Source: Utricularia gibba (taxonomy: Eukaryota > Streptophyta > Magnoliopsida > Lamiales > Lentibulariaceae). From it: DNA of 64,000 nt. Every line of letters starts with the position of its first letter. The first letter of the stretch is position 1. Shown one piece after another: positions 41,601-53,982 of this stretch. The position numbers and the translations under genes are program-made. The notes under the pieces were generated by a model. The model was given only the letters and a program-made list of their open reading frames with translations. It was not told the origin of the DNA and made no database searches. The DNA lies in assembly GCA_002189035.1 (NCBI GenBank), contig NEEC01000007.1, forward strand, positions 1,736,001-1,800,000, given 5' to 3'.

Positions 41601-44600
41601 AAAAAACAAAGAGTGCAAGCAATGAACGTACTCACCATCTAATTTCAGGAATTAAAATGATGTGGTTCAGAAGCTAAAATTAAAAAAAAAACTTCAGCAT
41701 AAATGTTATTAAGTGTAATGAAAAACACCAACTTACGTCGAATGAACCACCTCCTTCTCGTGAACTAATATTCATATTACCAACACTGGAACGCAATACC
41801 CCAGAATGAAGTCATTAAACCTGTGGTTTTTTGGGCTCCCCTGAATATTTATCAACTCCATTCTTTTATCTGGACACCTCAGCCGTTCCTGTTCAATGTT
41901 CATGGTGGCAGGAAAGTTATTTTGCACTGGAGAATGATGAACATTTTTCAGGCTACGTTCATATAAAGAATGATTTGCATATGAAGGAATTGCACCCTCA
42001 TGAGGGATATTTCTATTTTGTTCCTTTGTTTCACTATTCTCCATTCCAGAGTAGCCCATGCCAGTCTGATTAGCTACATCAATTCTTCCAAACACTTTCT
42101 TCCTATGAATATCAATTTCTCGGTCATCAGTTGCATTGAACTCAGTCAGATCTAGCTGTCTTTTAACTCCTGACAAGGGCACGCTCGGAACACTTATTCT
42201 CTCAACGTTCATATTATCAGCCACAGGTGATAAGGAGGAATGAACAAAATTTCTCGCAGGACTGGACTTGAATTCTAAACCTTCTTTGGACTTCAATTGT
42301 GGAAACGAATTACGGGATTGGCCATACTGAACGGAAGGTGAAGCTGGAAATGACTTCTCTAAAGTCTTTGGGGAAAAAAAATTCTGGGAAAGCTTAGTGG
42401 GATCTCCATCTCTGGAAACAACTTTGCCTAATGAGGACACAGTTTTCACTGCAGCAACATCTTCAGTTGATGCCCTGGGGCTGAATAAACTACGAAATAA
42501 ATTATTATGTGCCCAAGCCGTTGGGGAGGTTGAAGGCACAGCCCCCCTGCATCCTGAAGGGGAGATATTCTTGGAACCCAATTCAGCAGGTGGCTTTTCT
42601 ATCATTATTGGATTTGAAAATCTTTCAACAACATCGCCCACGCACTGTTCATCATGGTGAAGATGATTCAATATAGAAGTAGAAATCTTCTCATGCGACT
42701 TCAAGGAACTACTATTATTTTCAGCAACTGAACCGGCAGAACTTCCATAATTTCTCAATAACGTAGCACCATAGGTAGGGGATTTCACAAAATCCAACGC
42801 CCTTATGGTTGAAATGTCAACTTTAGCGGTGAAAGCAGAATTTAAGACAGATCTCTGAAGAGAACCTGATTTACCAGTAAACATCCCGGCATCATTAAGT
42901 TCTGTCCTTCCATTTTGGAATGAAGAATCAGGTTGTTTCATAAGATGAGAACTTGAGTGCAAATGCTTCCCTGGTGAACATGTAGCAGTAAGAAGAATTG
43001 GTTCTTGTTTCACAGGAGATGCAGGCGTCATCAATTTGGCTTCATATTCCAACTGTTCAAAAATAGGATTTGAACACCTTAGAAAACTTAAAGGAGTGCA
43101 AAAAATCAGGAATTCGGGATGATAAATCTGTAACACCATAACATGCATACATCAACAGAAGTATGAAGAAAAATCACTACCAAAAGGGAATAACAATACG
43201 ATTTCTTACTACTTCACATGGTAATATATCTGTCACAGTTTCACAGCATTTTCCATCGAATCGACTGGGTGAAAGGATCTGAGCAGTACGACAGCCATGT
43301 GAGTTCCCCAAATGATCATTTTCTTCGGAAAACTCCCTTTCATCAGCAAAGTCATTAACATTCACCTTGATCTCAGAGTCAATCTTACCTGGTTCCTTTT
43401 TTCTTGTATCATTGACTAATCCAAAAGGTTCAGAATTATGATGAACGGGAGGAAAAGCCTCAAATTTGTTTGCTGATATTGAAGAAGCATGATTTTCAGA
43501 TATACCATTTTTCTGCAAATCCTTCCTGCTTTCAACCAAAAGTGCATTTAATCTTGGTGATAACTTCTCATAGTCATAACTTTGATGATTTTCCCCTATA
43601 AGAGTCATGTCACTGGAGCTACTATTGCAGTTAACATCAGAAACAGCAGAATTCTTGGGAACAATCTTATTTAATGTGTAAGCCATTGTACTCCCTGCTA
43701 TTTCATCTGTTGGCATTTCTTCATGAAAGAGTTGAACCCTTGACGGTGTGTGTGTCTCTGAATCTGATCTAGCAAGACTTCGGTAATGCATGGAAAAAGC
43801 TGTTGAATCCATGGTGACATCATGATCATCGTTGCCATCTTCCGAGTCAAACAACTGGCCTGGCCTTATAAAGTGTGCTGACACAGGGCCAAAGAGATGA
43901 TCCTCTGCTTTCAAATAAACGAAGAGAAAATAATGTCAAGGGATTATTAGATTCAAGGGCATATATCATGAGATTCTTTCAAACATTCACGTTAGCTAGG
44001 TTCGGTAATGGATAGATGCCATTAGCATGAACCTGCCTTCTATGCATTAGTTTCCGAGTAATGTACAACCAAATGCCAAAAACATTTGGGGTAAGGTATA
44101 GCTACACAATTCACTGCACGATATTAGATTATAAGCTGAAAGTGCTCTATACCAGTACCGTGGCGTGAGGGGTACCACATTTTGGCATAATAGCAGTTGC
44201 ACCTAACATCCCAAAAGGAATACGGAAAAAAATCTGGTGAACAAGAACTTGCCGTCCAACGAGGTAGAAGAGCCAACGGTGCTCTCGCCAGGGGAAGGAG
44301 AACCAGTAGGCCGTAGAAATGAGCTTCGAATTTCCATAGCCTCATCCACATCATCATCATCATTGCTGCCAAATCCCTTAAACCTATCACCCTTTTCACC
44401 AAAATCCAGTGCAGAAGAACCGCGAAAATCGTTTTCCGTGTCCTGCTGAGGCGTCGAGTTGTACTCGTCGCGATCGAAGAAGTGAATCGACGTTCGCTCA
44501 GCAAAGCTAACCCTGCGAGCTCGCTTGTTGTGAATGGTGTCTGAATTTGCCATCACCGGATTCTGACAAAGCGTATCGAGGTTGAGTTCCTCGTTGAAGC

Positions 44601-44670
44601 CCATGACAATCGGAGCAATTTTGCTGCCTGAGATTCTACTCCCGCTAGGGCTCCCAAAAGTGTTGCTCAT
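38609..44670 (-). CDS. KNL1: Kinetochore scaffold KNL1 (Spc105/Spc7)
   Basis: Outer-kinetochore scaffold of the KMN network. The start MSNTFGSPSGSRISGSK at 44670 is preferred over a Met nine codons upstream. The PP1-docking motif RRVSF is at about residues 52-56. Exon 1 ends at 44253 at a GC donor. Exon 2 (43904-43210) has MELT-like repeats (VTMDSTAFSMHYRSL, DMTLIGENHQSYDYEKLSP). Exon 3 (43127-41821) is a long disordered region. Small exons follow with coiled-coil segments (AIDAVEDILVGQHRSRM, DTVEKIVALEHECNALEMEIS). The C-terminal RWD-like part is in exons 39038-38951 (GGLHLMLSFFGFKIGRKVTI) and 38771-38609 (GIYPSQAIPIQVGCSFE), ending VSQSLDAMEI. Plant KNL1 recruits checkpoint proteins (family knowledge). 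Confidence 0.9.
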
Positions 44671-44910
44671 TTGGAGGGAAAATATTTCAAAATGCACTAC
44701 TTAATTGCACCGCCAACCCTACAGAAATTGCATTTTGCATATTTATCCCTTCAAAAATCTAAGATCCTTTTTTTGAAAAAATACGAATAAAATTATTCAA
44801 ACTATTTATGTAAATAATGAAAAATAGTAATTTCGAGTATTATTATTATTATTATAAAAACAAAAAATATTCCTATACAAAATCCAGGGACTTTTCAAGC
44901 ATGTATTTTT

Positions 44911-47900
44911 TCAGTAGTCCAATTCATCGTCTTCCTCATCTTCATCACTGAAGTGTTCATAAATTTGATATTCTGCATCACCCTGATCCTTGTCCTGCTT
45001 CTCATCCTGAGAAGTAGCTCCGAACGAGTAACTGCCAAAGAGATCTTGAAGATACTCCTTCGCCACATTCTCATTCTCATCCATGTCTGAATCAAGTTAA
45101 AGGATTTAGTCCCTACCCAACATCTGAAGAAACGTTTTTCGATCACAGAAATGGAACAGAAAGCATAAAAGGATACGTGGATATGACAAGAGGTCCCCAT
45201 CTTCATCAACCTGTTGAGAAAAGAGAATCAAGTATTAGTTAGTGGTTGTCATGAATGTGGGCGGAACGAGAACAGGCATTCTTGGTAGAAAACCAGATCA
45301 AATTCTTCGTCTTCATCGATTTCATCTGCAACCAACTCATCATCATAATCTTCTTCATCCTCATTTTCCTTTTCTGCCACTTCATCATTGTTTTCTTTGT
45401 TCACATCTCCCGCACCTGCTGATGCGTCTGCTTCCTTGCGTTTGCCATCAACTTTTGGAACCCTTAGAGTCAGATGGGCTCTCTTCGCCCTCTCAAAGCG
45501 AATCGAAACTCGCTTCAACAAGGATTCTGCATCAACCCGGGGATATAATGACAAGTATCTCTGGGCTACACGCAGTCTCATGCTGTCAATCACTTGAGTT
45601 GAGAACCATCCTGTTTGAAGCTGCAAATTCAGAAAGATGATCAAGCATCCCTAAAGAAGGCTTCCCTTCGTTATTCACTGGGAGATGCTGTAGTGCATCC
45701 ATATATATATATCATACATTGCAGGTCTCTTGGGATGCAGGCTTTCGAATTTCTTGTTGAATAAAATCATCCTGAAGTTCAAACAGTTGCAAAGAGGTTT
45801 GGCATTTGCGAGGGAAAGCTCGAAATGCACATATATCCTCCCACCTGTCATTCGATCTGCAAAAAAATGAACAAAATATTGTTCACCATAAAAAGAAGGG
45901 GAGTAATTATCTAAATAAAATGCTTGATTCCAATTTAAACAACACGTCAAAATTTTGCAATCTCCATCCCTAGTTATTCCAAAGACAGACTTCAATGATA
46001 AAGACTCAACAGATCTAAATGGCAGTAACATCAGTTTTGTAGGCCACTAATTGTTATATTCAGTGCATTTCAAACATCAGTGAGTAGTGAATTTTATAAA
46101 ACATCCTACCCAGATGCAGACTCAGCAAAACAATAGCTTCTCAGTGGTGGTGGTACTCGGAAATCTGTTCGCTGGTATCTAATCACAAGAAATAACAATT
46201 GTATTACGGAGAAAATAGAGAAAAAAATTTTTATTGGCACTCTAACCAGAGTGAACAATATTGAACCGCCTCTAGAATTTGGCTTACATGCGGGACTCCG
46301 GATCCTTCCGAGGATCATACCCTTTTTGGATCCAAAATCGTAAGTATGGTCCATTTGAGAAGTAATATGCTGCTACAAAGAGAAGCCTTGAAAATGAAAA
46401 AAAGAAGTTCATGTGAGAAAAGTAGCCACCAAAACTTGTTCTAGCTTCACACTAGAAAAAACAACAGTTTAGAAGAACCATTAAAGACGGCAGCTACCTT
46501 CTGAGAGTGATGTCTGCAACATTTAGACCTTGGTCAAGTAAACGTTCAGCTAATGAACATTTGAGCCAAATTGGGCGTTCAGTAAACAATTCACAAACAG
46601 CTTTCTGCAAATGCCACCTCTCCGAATTCTTTGGAATATAGTCTTCCCAATCAACTTCCTTAGGGATCTGTGTGAATGTCAAGTTCATGCAAAAACAGGA
46701 TGAAGTATAGAATGTTTAATGTAATAAGTGTTCTCAAAGCATGAAAGAGAAATTGCTGGAAACGTAAACATCAGACAGAAAAGCATGCATGTAAAAGCAT
46801 TAGGATATCTTTTATGCTGAAATCAATGGCAAGGCAGGGCTCCATCTTCATCTGTGAAAGAAAGGAAATACGCAGTCAATTATGTCTCTACATGAAGTAA
46901 AGAAAGTTCAAAGCCAAAACCTAAAGATAGCCATATGCAATTATCTCCACACATACCAATGCAGCCCACTATGTAAAATGGTCTAGTAAAAGGAGGACCT
47001 TGTTCTACTCATGGCGTCAGGGAAAAACATTAATAAAAATACAGGTAAACAAGTGATGTACATTTTTTCGAAAAATAAATAGTAAAAATAATGGGTGAAC
47101 ATATGGCAGGGAAATAACCGCAAAATGGAAATGAAAGGATTTCAAAGAATTACCTTCTTGGAAATAGAGGGGATTTCTTCTGCATTATGCTCAGTTGCTT
47201 CATCTAGTTTCTTTTTCAAAGTAGCATCTCCACAAGGTTTTAATCTGCAGGGATCAAAGAAATTTCAAAACCAACATCCCCAATGTTCTGAAATTTCATT
47301 AAAAGCCAAAATGAAATTCATCTTACAATACTTTTTCTGGACGATCCTTCACTGAAAAAAGTGGCGGCACTAGAAGCATCATATCCTCTTGAACCAAATC
47401 TAGGATGTCACCATTCTCTGAAAACGAACATATAGAAGATTCTGAGCTAAATAGAGAGAAATTTTTAATTTCTCTCTTTGGATGAAAGGAATTCAACACA
47501 TAGCTGACCTGTCACTGGTTCAAGTTCTATCCAGTCCCTTTTCTTTCTTCGTATAGAGTCAGCATGAAGAGCAGGAATATACTGGTAATCAGCCATCCCT
47601 TCAGGATATGAAGTCTAGACAGCATAAGAAACACATTTGACCATAATATACGGAGGAACATGGGAAAAGAGCAGGTTACCTTCAAAGTAATAGGCTTCAG
47701 ATACTCTTGAAACAATATCTACATAAATTTGGTCAGAAGATTCATTCTTTTTCTGGCATTCAGCGTCCAAAGAAGTTGAAATGTGCTCATGCTCGTGTAC
47801 AATGGCAGATTCAGCCATTGATTCAGGCGCTCTACTTTCACCCGAATTAGACAATACAACTTCAACTTTAGGACACCCTTTCTCAGCATTCTTCACTTTC

Positions 47901-48388
47901 TTTTTTGATATTTTCAATAAAAAGTTATTGCAAGAACGTAAATCTCCAAACAGAGGGTGGCAATCTGGATCTTCAGGACGTAAACGCAATTCCAACCTTT
48001 TTGATCTCTCCGTAGGGATCTAAAAGCATGGATACCATAACACTTACATCCTTTTTCATGAAACCGACTACATTCAAGAGTTGGAAAATATACTATATAA
48101 CCCAGAGAGACAACAACCAGAAGTTAGTGTTTTTGCTCCAAATCAACTCAAAAAAGCAAACAGAAAAACCTTGCAATACGAGAAACAGGAAAAAAAAAAA
48201 ACTAAAAGATTCTAACTTGGATACGTTGTGCATCAATCAAACAACTCTACCTTGAGAATGCCATCGCCGCCGCCTAAAGACTCAATCGCCCGTTCCATAG
48301 AAGACGGGTAACCAGGGTAATGAACTGCAAACACACCATCGTCACTCGGTAGAACACCAGAAACCGAACCATTTTCAACTATCCCCAT
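44911..48388 (-). CDS. General transcription factor IIIC subunit 5 (tau95-like)
   Basis: TFIIIC subunit for RNA polymerase III promoters (tRNA and 5S genes). It starts at 48388 (MGIVENGSVSGVLPSDDGVF) and ends at 44911 (DEDEEDDELDY). The N-terminal Tau95 triple-barrel region has VHYPGYPSSMERAIESLGG, then LELRLRPEDPDCHPLFGD and NNFLLKISKKK. The central DNA-binding part has EVDWEDYIPKNSERWHLQ, FTERPIWLKCSLAERLL and a WIQKGYDPR-type segment near 46320. The C-terminal exon has GWFSTQVIDSMRLRVAQRYLS and an acidic tail (EDEEDYDDELVADEIDEDEE). About a dozen exons. It lies 240 bp upstream of KNL1 on the same strand. Confidence 0.9.
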
Positions 48389-48557
48389 CAAGGACAGCAC
48401 GGTATAAAACAATAAAAAAATTCACTGCGAAATGATGATTCTATAATCTGAACCACCAACTGCAGTTGTTTACGGTAAACTGATGCTACTCGAGTCACCC
48501 TCTGGGGAAGGGCGAGGCGCGAAGACGCGGGTTTGAGGAAGAGGAAGACCCACAAAA

Positions 48558-48574
48558 AATATATATATATATAT
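48558..48574. repeat. (AT)n microsatellite
   Basis: Short AT dinucleotide run in the spacer between the TFIIIC subunit and the PPR gene. Confidence 0.8.
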
Positions 48575-48803
48575 CACTAACAGAAATACAAATAATTTAA
48601 AATACTATAAAATAACATTCATTACAAAACTAGCCTTTTTTTTACCACGTGTATTATTGATGACAGGGGCATCATCAACATTACATAAGGTGATTCATTT
48701 ATGTATGAAATATGAAAATTTACACTTCATCCACTGCAGCAAAACTTTATAATAAAAAACAACATATATTACAAAATTTGTAGGTTAGTTTTCTTTACTT
48801 TAG

Positions 48804-51212
48804 TCACCAGAAATCCCCACAACTGCATGCTCCATCTCTAAAATGGTGAAATCTGACTGTATCTCTGACACTGATATCCCTCTTAGTGATCAATGTGATA
48901 TACTTGAGAGCAGCATGGCAGTCGCCGCAGACCCGCAAGTTCTTAGTAACCAGAATGGCTCTCCCTGGTTCGAGGCTAAGAATTCCAAATGCAACCGCAA
49001 ACTTTTCACTGTGCTGAAGAAGAATCTTCTCCTTCTCCTCCTCCTCAACATCCTGGTAGACGAAATCCGATTCCGCTGCATAACCCAGCTTCTTCATTTC
49101 TGAAGCTAGTCTTTCAAGTTCAATGTAGATTTCAGATGATCGAGGATGAGACCAGTCTCCGCCCACAAATGCATGAACTACACGGTTTACTTCTATCCAG
49201 CTGCATCCTGGTTTCTTCTTGAAACCCAACTGCCTCTGTCGAGTTCTAACATTTGCAGCATCTTTCCATCTGTGAGCTGTAGTGTACAGGTTGAATAAGA
49301 GGACAAAGTTCCCGGTGCTGGCGGGTCCCAAGGCCTGGATTTTGAGAGAAACTTCCTCAGCCAGTTCGACATTTTTATGTATCCTACAAGCAGCTAGCAA
49401 GGCATTCCAGATGTGAGAATTTGGCTCAAATGGCATAGTGCTAATAAAATGGTGAGCCTCGGACAACAGACCAGCGCGCCCCAGGAGATCCACCATACAG
49501 AAATAATGATTTATTGTAGGGACAATGCTGAACTCTTCACTTAGGATACGAAAGAAATGCTTGCCTTGAGTGAGAAGTCCTGAATGGCTGCAAGCAGATA
49601 GCAGCGCGATGAATGTTACTTCATCTGGCTTGCAACCACAATCTTGCATGGACTCAAAAAGTGAAATCGCATCCCTTCCGAGGCCATTAATCCCAAAACC
49701 AGCTATCATGGTGTTCCATGAGACCACATCTTTCTTAGACATACTGCTAAAGACAAGCCAGGCAGAATGCGTGTTACCGCATTTACTATACATGTCAATT
49801 AGAGCATTACATATGGATACATCTGATGTGAACCCAAGAACTAAACAGTAGGCATGCCCACAGAGTCCATGTTGCAGTGCAGCTAAATAAGAGCAAGCGG
49901 GTAGGAAGCCCATCATGGTTGCCATTTCTGGTTTCAGGCCCTGAAGCTGCATGTTATGGAAGATCTTAAAGGCCTCTTCCGCACATCCATTCTGAATGCA
50001 GCCAGAAATGATGGCACTATATGAAACAGAGTCCACAAACTGCATTTTTTGTAGGAGACTCATGGCATCAGCTAATGAGCCACACTTTGCATACATTGAT
50101 AGTATTGTATTTGACATCATCAGATCTACATCAAGCCCCAACTTTGTTGAATAGCAATGTAGTTGCATTCCAGTATTCAAATTATTCAGCTTAGCAGAGC
50201 CTCTAATAAGAGTTTTAAGCACAACAGGAGAGGGACTCCCCACAACTGCCATCCTCATTTTGCAAAATAAATTAAAGCTTTCAACAATAGAACTACAAGA
50301 AACACAAACTTCAATCATATTGCTCCAAGTTACTTCGTTTTTCAAAGGAATTGCATCAAAAACATTCATCGAATAGATTAAGTTACCACATTTACCATAC
50401 ATATCTAGCAGGCTAGTGGCCAGCACACTATCTAAAAAAAAGTTCCTTAAGCAGAAGCCATGAATTGCCTTCCCATCCCGTAACCTACTTTCCAAGGAAA
50501 CAGCTTGGAGAAGAGCCACCATTGTTGATGAATTAACTTTTTCGCCACCTCGTCGCATTTCCATCACTAACTTAATTCCTTCTCCACACATTCCATGCAA
50601 TGCAAATCCTGAAATCATTGTATTCCATGATACAGTGTCTCTCTCGTGCATTGCATCAAATAACATTTTTGCTTCTATAAGACCACCACTCTTTGAATAG
50701 CAGTCTATCAATGCGGTGGACACAAAAGTATCACTCTCAAGATTGGACCTTTTTACACGGGCATGAATTTTCCGAGCGGTTTCAAGATCCTGCAAAGCAG
50801 AAGAAGCTTTCAGCACATAGGGGTATGTGTACTTCGTGGTCTGCGCCCCAATAACCACCATTTTGTTGTATAAACTAATTGCGCTCTCGAAGGGTCCATC
50901 CCATGCATAAGCTCTGATAATCTGATTCCACAATATAGACTTCGTTTTCCTTTCTTCAATCGGGATGAAATTCAAAACTCGTTCAGCTAGTTCTGGCTTC
51001 TTGCATGAGATGTATAGCCGAATGAGCTTGCCAACAACAGGTGACAAGGCTTTGAAATCAACCCCTTCAAGTTTGAGCAGCCGCTGATGAATCAAATTAC
51101 CCACATCGATCGATTTCGACCCAATACACTGATCCAGAATTTCCAAGTAGCGGGTGACGCATGATTCACAAAACCTGCAACGGACAGCCGCGTACAGTGA
51201 CAACAATTCCAA
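48804..51212 (-). CDS. PPR protein, PLS class with E and DYW domains
   Basis: An intronless 802-aa pentatricopeptide-repeat protein, predicted organellar C-to-U RNA editing factor. PPR motifs tile residues from about 85 to 610 (SILWNQIIRAYAWDGPFESA, DTFVSTALIDCYSKSG, DTVSWNTMISGFALHG, DVVSWNTMIAGFGINGLG and others). The E region (HIWNALLAACRIHKN, NFVLLFNLYTTAHRWKDA, KKKPGCSWIEV) follows. The DYW deaminase domain has the zinc-binding HSE (LLQHSEKFAVAFG) and CGDCH motifs, and ends DGACSCGDFW, with the DFW variant of the terminal tripeptide. No clear transit peptide is seen in the first 30 residues, so the compartment is uncertain. The target site cannot be read without a PPR-code analysis. Confidence 0.93.
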   Translation of the reverse strand: MELLSLYAAVRCRFCESCVTRYLEILDQCIGSKSIDVGNLIHQRLLKLEGVDFKALSPVVGKLIRLYISCKKPELAERVLNFIPIEERKTKSILWNQIIRAYAWDGPFESAISLYNKMVVIGAQTTKYTYPYVLKASSALQDLETARKIHARVKRSNLESDTFVSTALIDCYSKSGGLIEAKMLFDAMHERDTVSWNTMISGFALHGMCGEGIKLVMEMRRGGEKVNSSTMVALLQAVSLESRLRDGKAIHGFCLRNFFLDSVLATSLLDMYGKCGNLIYSMNVFDAIPLKNEVTWSNMIEVCVSCSSIVESFNLFCKMRMAVVGSPSPVVLKTLIRGSAKLNNLNTGMQLHCYSTKLGLDVDLMMSNTILSMYAKCGSLADAMSLLQKMQFVDSVSYSAIISGCIQNGCAEEAFKIFHNMQLQGLKPEMATMMGFLPACSYLAALQHGLCGHAYCLVLGFTSDVSICNALIDMYSKCGNTHSAWLVFSSMSKKDVVSWNTMIAGFGINGLGRDAISLFESMQDCGCKPDEVTFIALLSACSHSGLLTQGKHFFRILSEEFSIVPTINHYFCMVDLLGRAGLLSEAHHFISTMPFEPNSHIWNALLAACRIHKNVELAEEVSLKIQALGPASTGNFVLLFNLYTTAHRWKDAANVRTRQRQLGFKKKPGCSWIEVNRVVHAFVGGDWSHPRSSEIYIELERLASEMKKLGYAAESDFVYQDVEEEEKEKILLQHSEKFAVAFGILSLEPGRAILVTKNLRVCGDCHAALKYITLITKRDISVRDTVRFHHFRDGACSCGDFW

Positions 51213-52476
51213 TTACACATTTCATATTTCCATTCATCTTTTCCGAAATAAAGAAAAAAAATGTTCTTTCAGTACTTTCGTCTTACACTTGGGCTGCGTA
51301 AACAAAATCGCATAACCTTGACAAATTCTGCTAGGATACTAACCGTGACATCGCATAACCTTGTCCCCGTTTCGGGGCAAGAAGCCCCACCAGTTACCAG
51401 ACACCCCCCTCAAGTTGCATTTTGGTTGATGTTTCTCCTCAGAACCTGTTAAACAATTGCTGTAAACCACAGCTTCGGGCACATAAACCATCATAAACAA
51501 ATTCAGGAATACTATATTGGCAAGGCATATGATTGACCCCTGGAAACAAAGAGCCTCCTCACTGGCCATAAGGCGGCAGGCGAGATTGGTGAAGAGCACC
51601 AGCCATTTTCCTTGATCCATGTACTTGCATACTTGTTTTAAATAGCGGCCCTGCCCTGGGGGTATTTCAATTTCAATTTTCAGATAGTCATTAACTAATC
51701 AGCATTATCTAGCTTCCGTCTCGTTAATTTTATTATCAAACATGAATAATTTATGCTTTAAAAAATTTGAAAATATTTATTATTATTAACAAATTATAAA
51801 AATATATTTTTTATTTTTTAAAATAATTTCTTGAATATCACACTCATTAAGATCATTTAAAATTGTATTTTTGTCTCCAACATCAAAAAAAATTGCATCC
51901 ATATTAAAACATTAATTTTAATGTATTTAATTTGATTTTGCATCATTTTTTAAAAACATTAATACTAACAACTAGTAGTACGCGGTTGCGTTTGGGAATT
52001 GGGAAGAGAATGAAGAAAGAGCGACATACAATTCCGGCCCCCGGTCAACAGTTGACAAATTAAACCCATATTCAAACAAATACTTCACATACAAATCGGC
52101 GATTCATCTTGTTTTTTTTTTTAAAAAAAAATAAATTTTAAAAAAATTATTTTTTTCTTTACATTTTGAAGTTTAATTAGTACCGAAGACACGCTGGATT
52201 TAATTTCCTAATAAAAAATATACTTATCAAGAAAAAAGAAGAAAATTCAACTGTGCGCATTGACTTGTCAATTACCGCGTAGGACGTGGCTTGGTTTCAC
52301 TTTTCAGCCCGTTGAAAGGAAGAAGGAATGCTTGAAAAGGCTCCCATCTATTTTTGATTCCGCTTTCTTGTTTTTTGTTTTTCCCAGCAAAAGACTGTTT
52401 CTTCATCAATCTTCACAACCCCATTTGCCATTCATACCGGAGCTCTGAGATTTCCTGCCTTTTTTCCCCGTCTCTC
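51213..52476. other. Intergenic; nothing recognised
   Basis: About 1.26 kb. A 93-codon minus-strand frame at 51339-51620 has no recognisable domain. 51700-52220 is strongly AT-rich. The aspartic protease promoter and 5'UTR occupy the right end. Confidence 0.5.
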
Positions 52477-53982
52477 ATGGTGTCTAGATTCCCTGTTCTT
52501 CTTTTTCTTCTGGTGTACTTGTTTTCCTCCTCTGTCTCTGGACGCCAGCTTCGTCTAGATTCCAATGACACCCTCGCTGCTGATGTGTCTGCTGTATCTT
52601 CTCCGGATTGCACCTTTTCAAGGGAGGAAACTGAACAACAACGGCAGCCCACTTTTGTCCTGAATGTAAAACACCACGGGAGAAAAACCGATCCTGTAGC
52701 CCATGTAGCTGATTCCAAGGTAAAAGATTTATCACGACTTAAGAATCTTAATTCAAGAATCGCTGCTGCTGCTGCTGCTTCTGGGAATACGGTTTCTGGG
52801 GTTGAGAAATTTCCGGCTGCTTCTGGTGATCTTCATGAGCTGATGATGGCTACTTTGGAATCAGGTGTGAGTGTCGGATCAGGTGAGTATCTGATGGATG
52901 TGTTCATCGGGACACCTCCGAAGCATTTCTCCATGATCGTCGACACCGGAAGCGATCTGAATTGGATTCAATGCGTCCCCTGTGACGACTGTTTTGAGCA
53001 GACAGGGCCTTATTACGATCCACATGAGTCGTCTTCGTTTAGACAGATTAGTTGCAGGGATGAGCGTTGCCCCCTTGTGAACTCCCCTCCTAACTCCCAA
53101 ACCTGTGTGTCTGAAAATCAGAGCTGCCCTTATTATTACTGGTATGGGGACAGTTCGAACACGACAGGGGAGCTCGCCCTAGAAACCTTCACGGTTAATC
53201 TCACTACTGGTGCAAACGGGGAAGCCCATTTCAGGAAAGTGGAGAATGTGATTTTCGGCTGCGGACATCGGAACAGAGGGCTGTTTCATGGCGCTGCTGG
53301 GTTGCTAGGACTCGGCCGAGGGCCGCTGTCGTTCTCCTCCCAGCTCCGGTCCTTGTTCGGACACTCGTTCTCGTACTGTCTAGTGGATAGAAACAGCAAC
53401 AGCAGCGTCAGCAGCAAGCTGATCTTCGGACAGGAAATACACAGCAGTAGCACCAATCGAGACTTCAACTTCACAGCTCTGCTGTCTAGTAAGCAGGACG
53501 CTGTCGACACCTTCTATTATGTCCATATAAAGTCTGTGATCGTTGGAGGCGAGACACTCAACATACCGGAGGAGACATGGGACTCTGGCGGAACGATCAT
53601 CGATTCCGGCACGACACTCAGCTACTTCGCCGATCCAGCGTACACCATCATCAAGGAAGCATTCACGAGCAAGATGAAGAGATTGTACCCAGTAGTCGAG
53701 GATTTCCCTATTCTCGAATCGTGCTACAACGTTTCGGGGGTCCGGGAACCAAAGATTCCGGCCTTCGGAATCCGATTCTCCGATGGGGCGGAGTGGAATT
53801 TCCCTACAGAAAATTTCGTCATCAAGGTGGAACCAGAGGATGTGATCTGCTTGGCGATGCTGGGAGCTCCTCGGTCAGGGTTGTCCATCATTGGGAACTA
53901 TCAGCAGCAGAATTTCCATATAGTATATGATGTCAGCAATTCTAGGCTTGGGTTTAAACCAACCAAGTGCTCTGAACTGTAG
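52477..53982 (+). CDS. Atypical A1 aspartic protease (nepenthesin-type, secreted)
   Basis: An intronless 501-aa plant pepsin-like protease. The ATG at 52477 (MVSRFPVLLFLLVYLFSSSVSG) gives a clear signal peptide; an in-frame Met 41 codons upstream does not. The propeptide extends to about residue 125. The mature enzyme has the first catalytic motif VDTGSDLNWIQC, a Cys-rich nepenthesin-type insert (CVPCDDCFEQTGPYYDP, CRDERCPLV, CPYYYWYGDSS), FGCGHRNRGLFHGAAGLLGL, the second motif IIDSGTTLSYF, and a C-terminal IIGNYQQQNFHIVYD. Both catalytic Asp residues are present. It is similar to Arabidopsis At3g59080/At2g42980-type proteins (recollection). Apoplastic or vacuolar location is inferred. Confidence 0.94.
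   Translation: MVSRFPVLLFLLVYLFSSSVSGRQLRLDSNDTLAADVSAVSSPDCTFSREETEQQRQPTFVLNVKHHGRKTDPVAHVADSKVKDLSRLKNLNSRIAAAAAASGNTVSGVEKFPAASGDLHELMMATLESGVSVGSGEYLMDVFIGTPPKHFSMIVDTGSDLNWIQCVPCDDCFEQTGPYYDPHESSSFRQISCRDERCPLVNSPPNSQTCVSENQSCPYYYWYGDSSNTTGELALETFTVNLTTGANGEAHFRKVENVIFGCGHRNRGLFHGAAGLLGLGRGPLSFSSQLRSLFGHSFSYCLVDRNSNSSVSSKLIFGQEIHSSSTNRDFNFTALLSSKQDAVDTFYYVHIKSVIVGGETLNIPEETWDSGGTIIDSGTTLSYFADPAYTIIKEAFTSKMKRLYPVVEDFPILESCYNVSGVREPKIPAFGIRFSDGAEWNFPTENFVIKVEPEDVICLAMLGAPRSGLSIIGNYQQQNFHIVYDVSNSRLGFKPTKCSEL

Noticed and set aside
48804-51212. PPR tandem motifs as a DNA repeat or satellite
   Set aside because: The periodicity is at protein level (about 31-36 residues) with diverged codons, which is normal for PPR genes.
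51339-51620. 93-codon minus-strand frame upstream of the PPR gene
   Set aside because: No domain or conserved motif, no promoter or splice support; it may just be PPR 5' flank.
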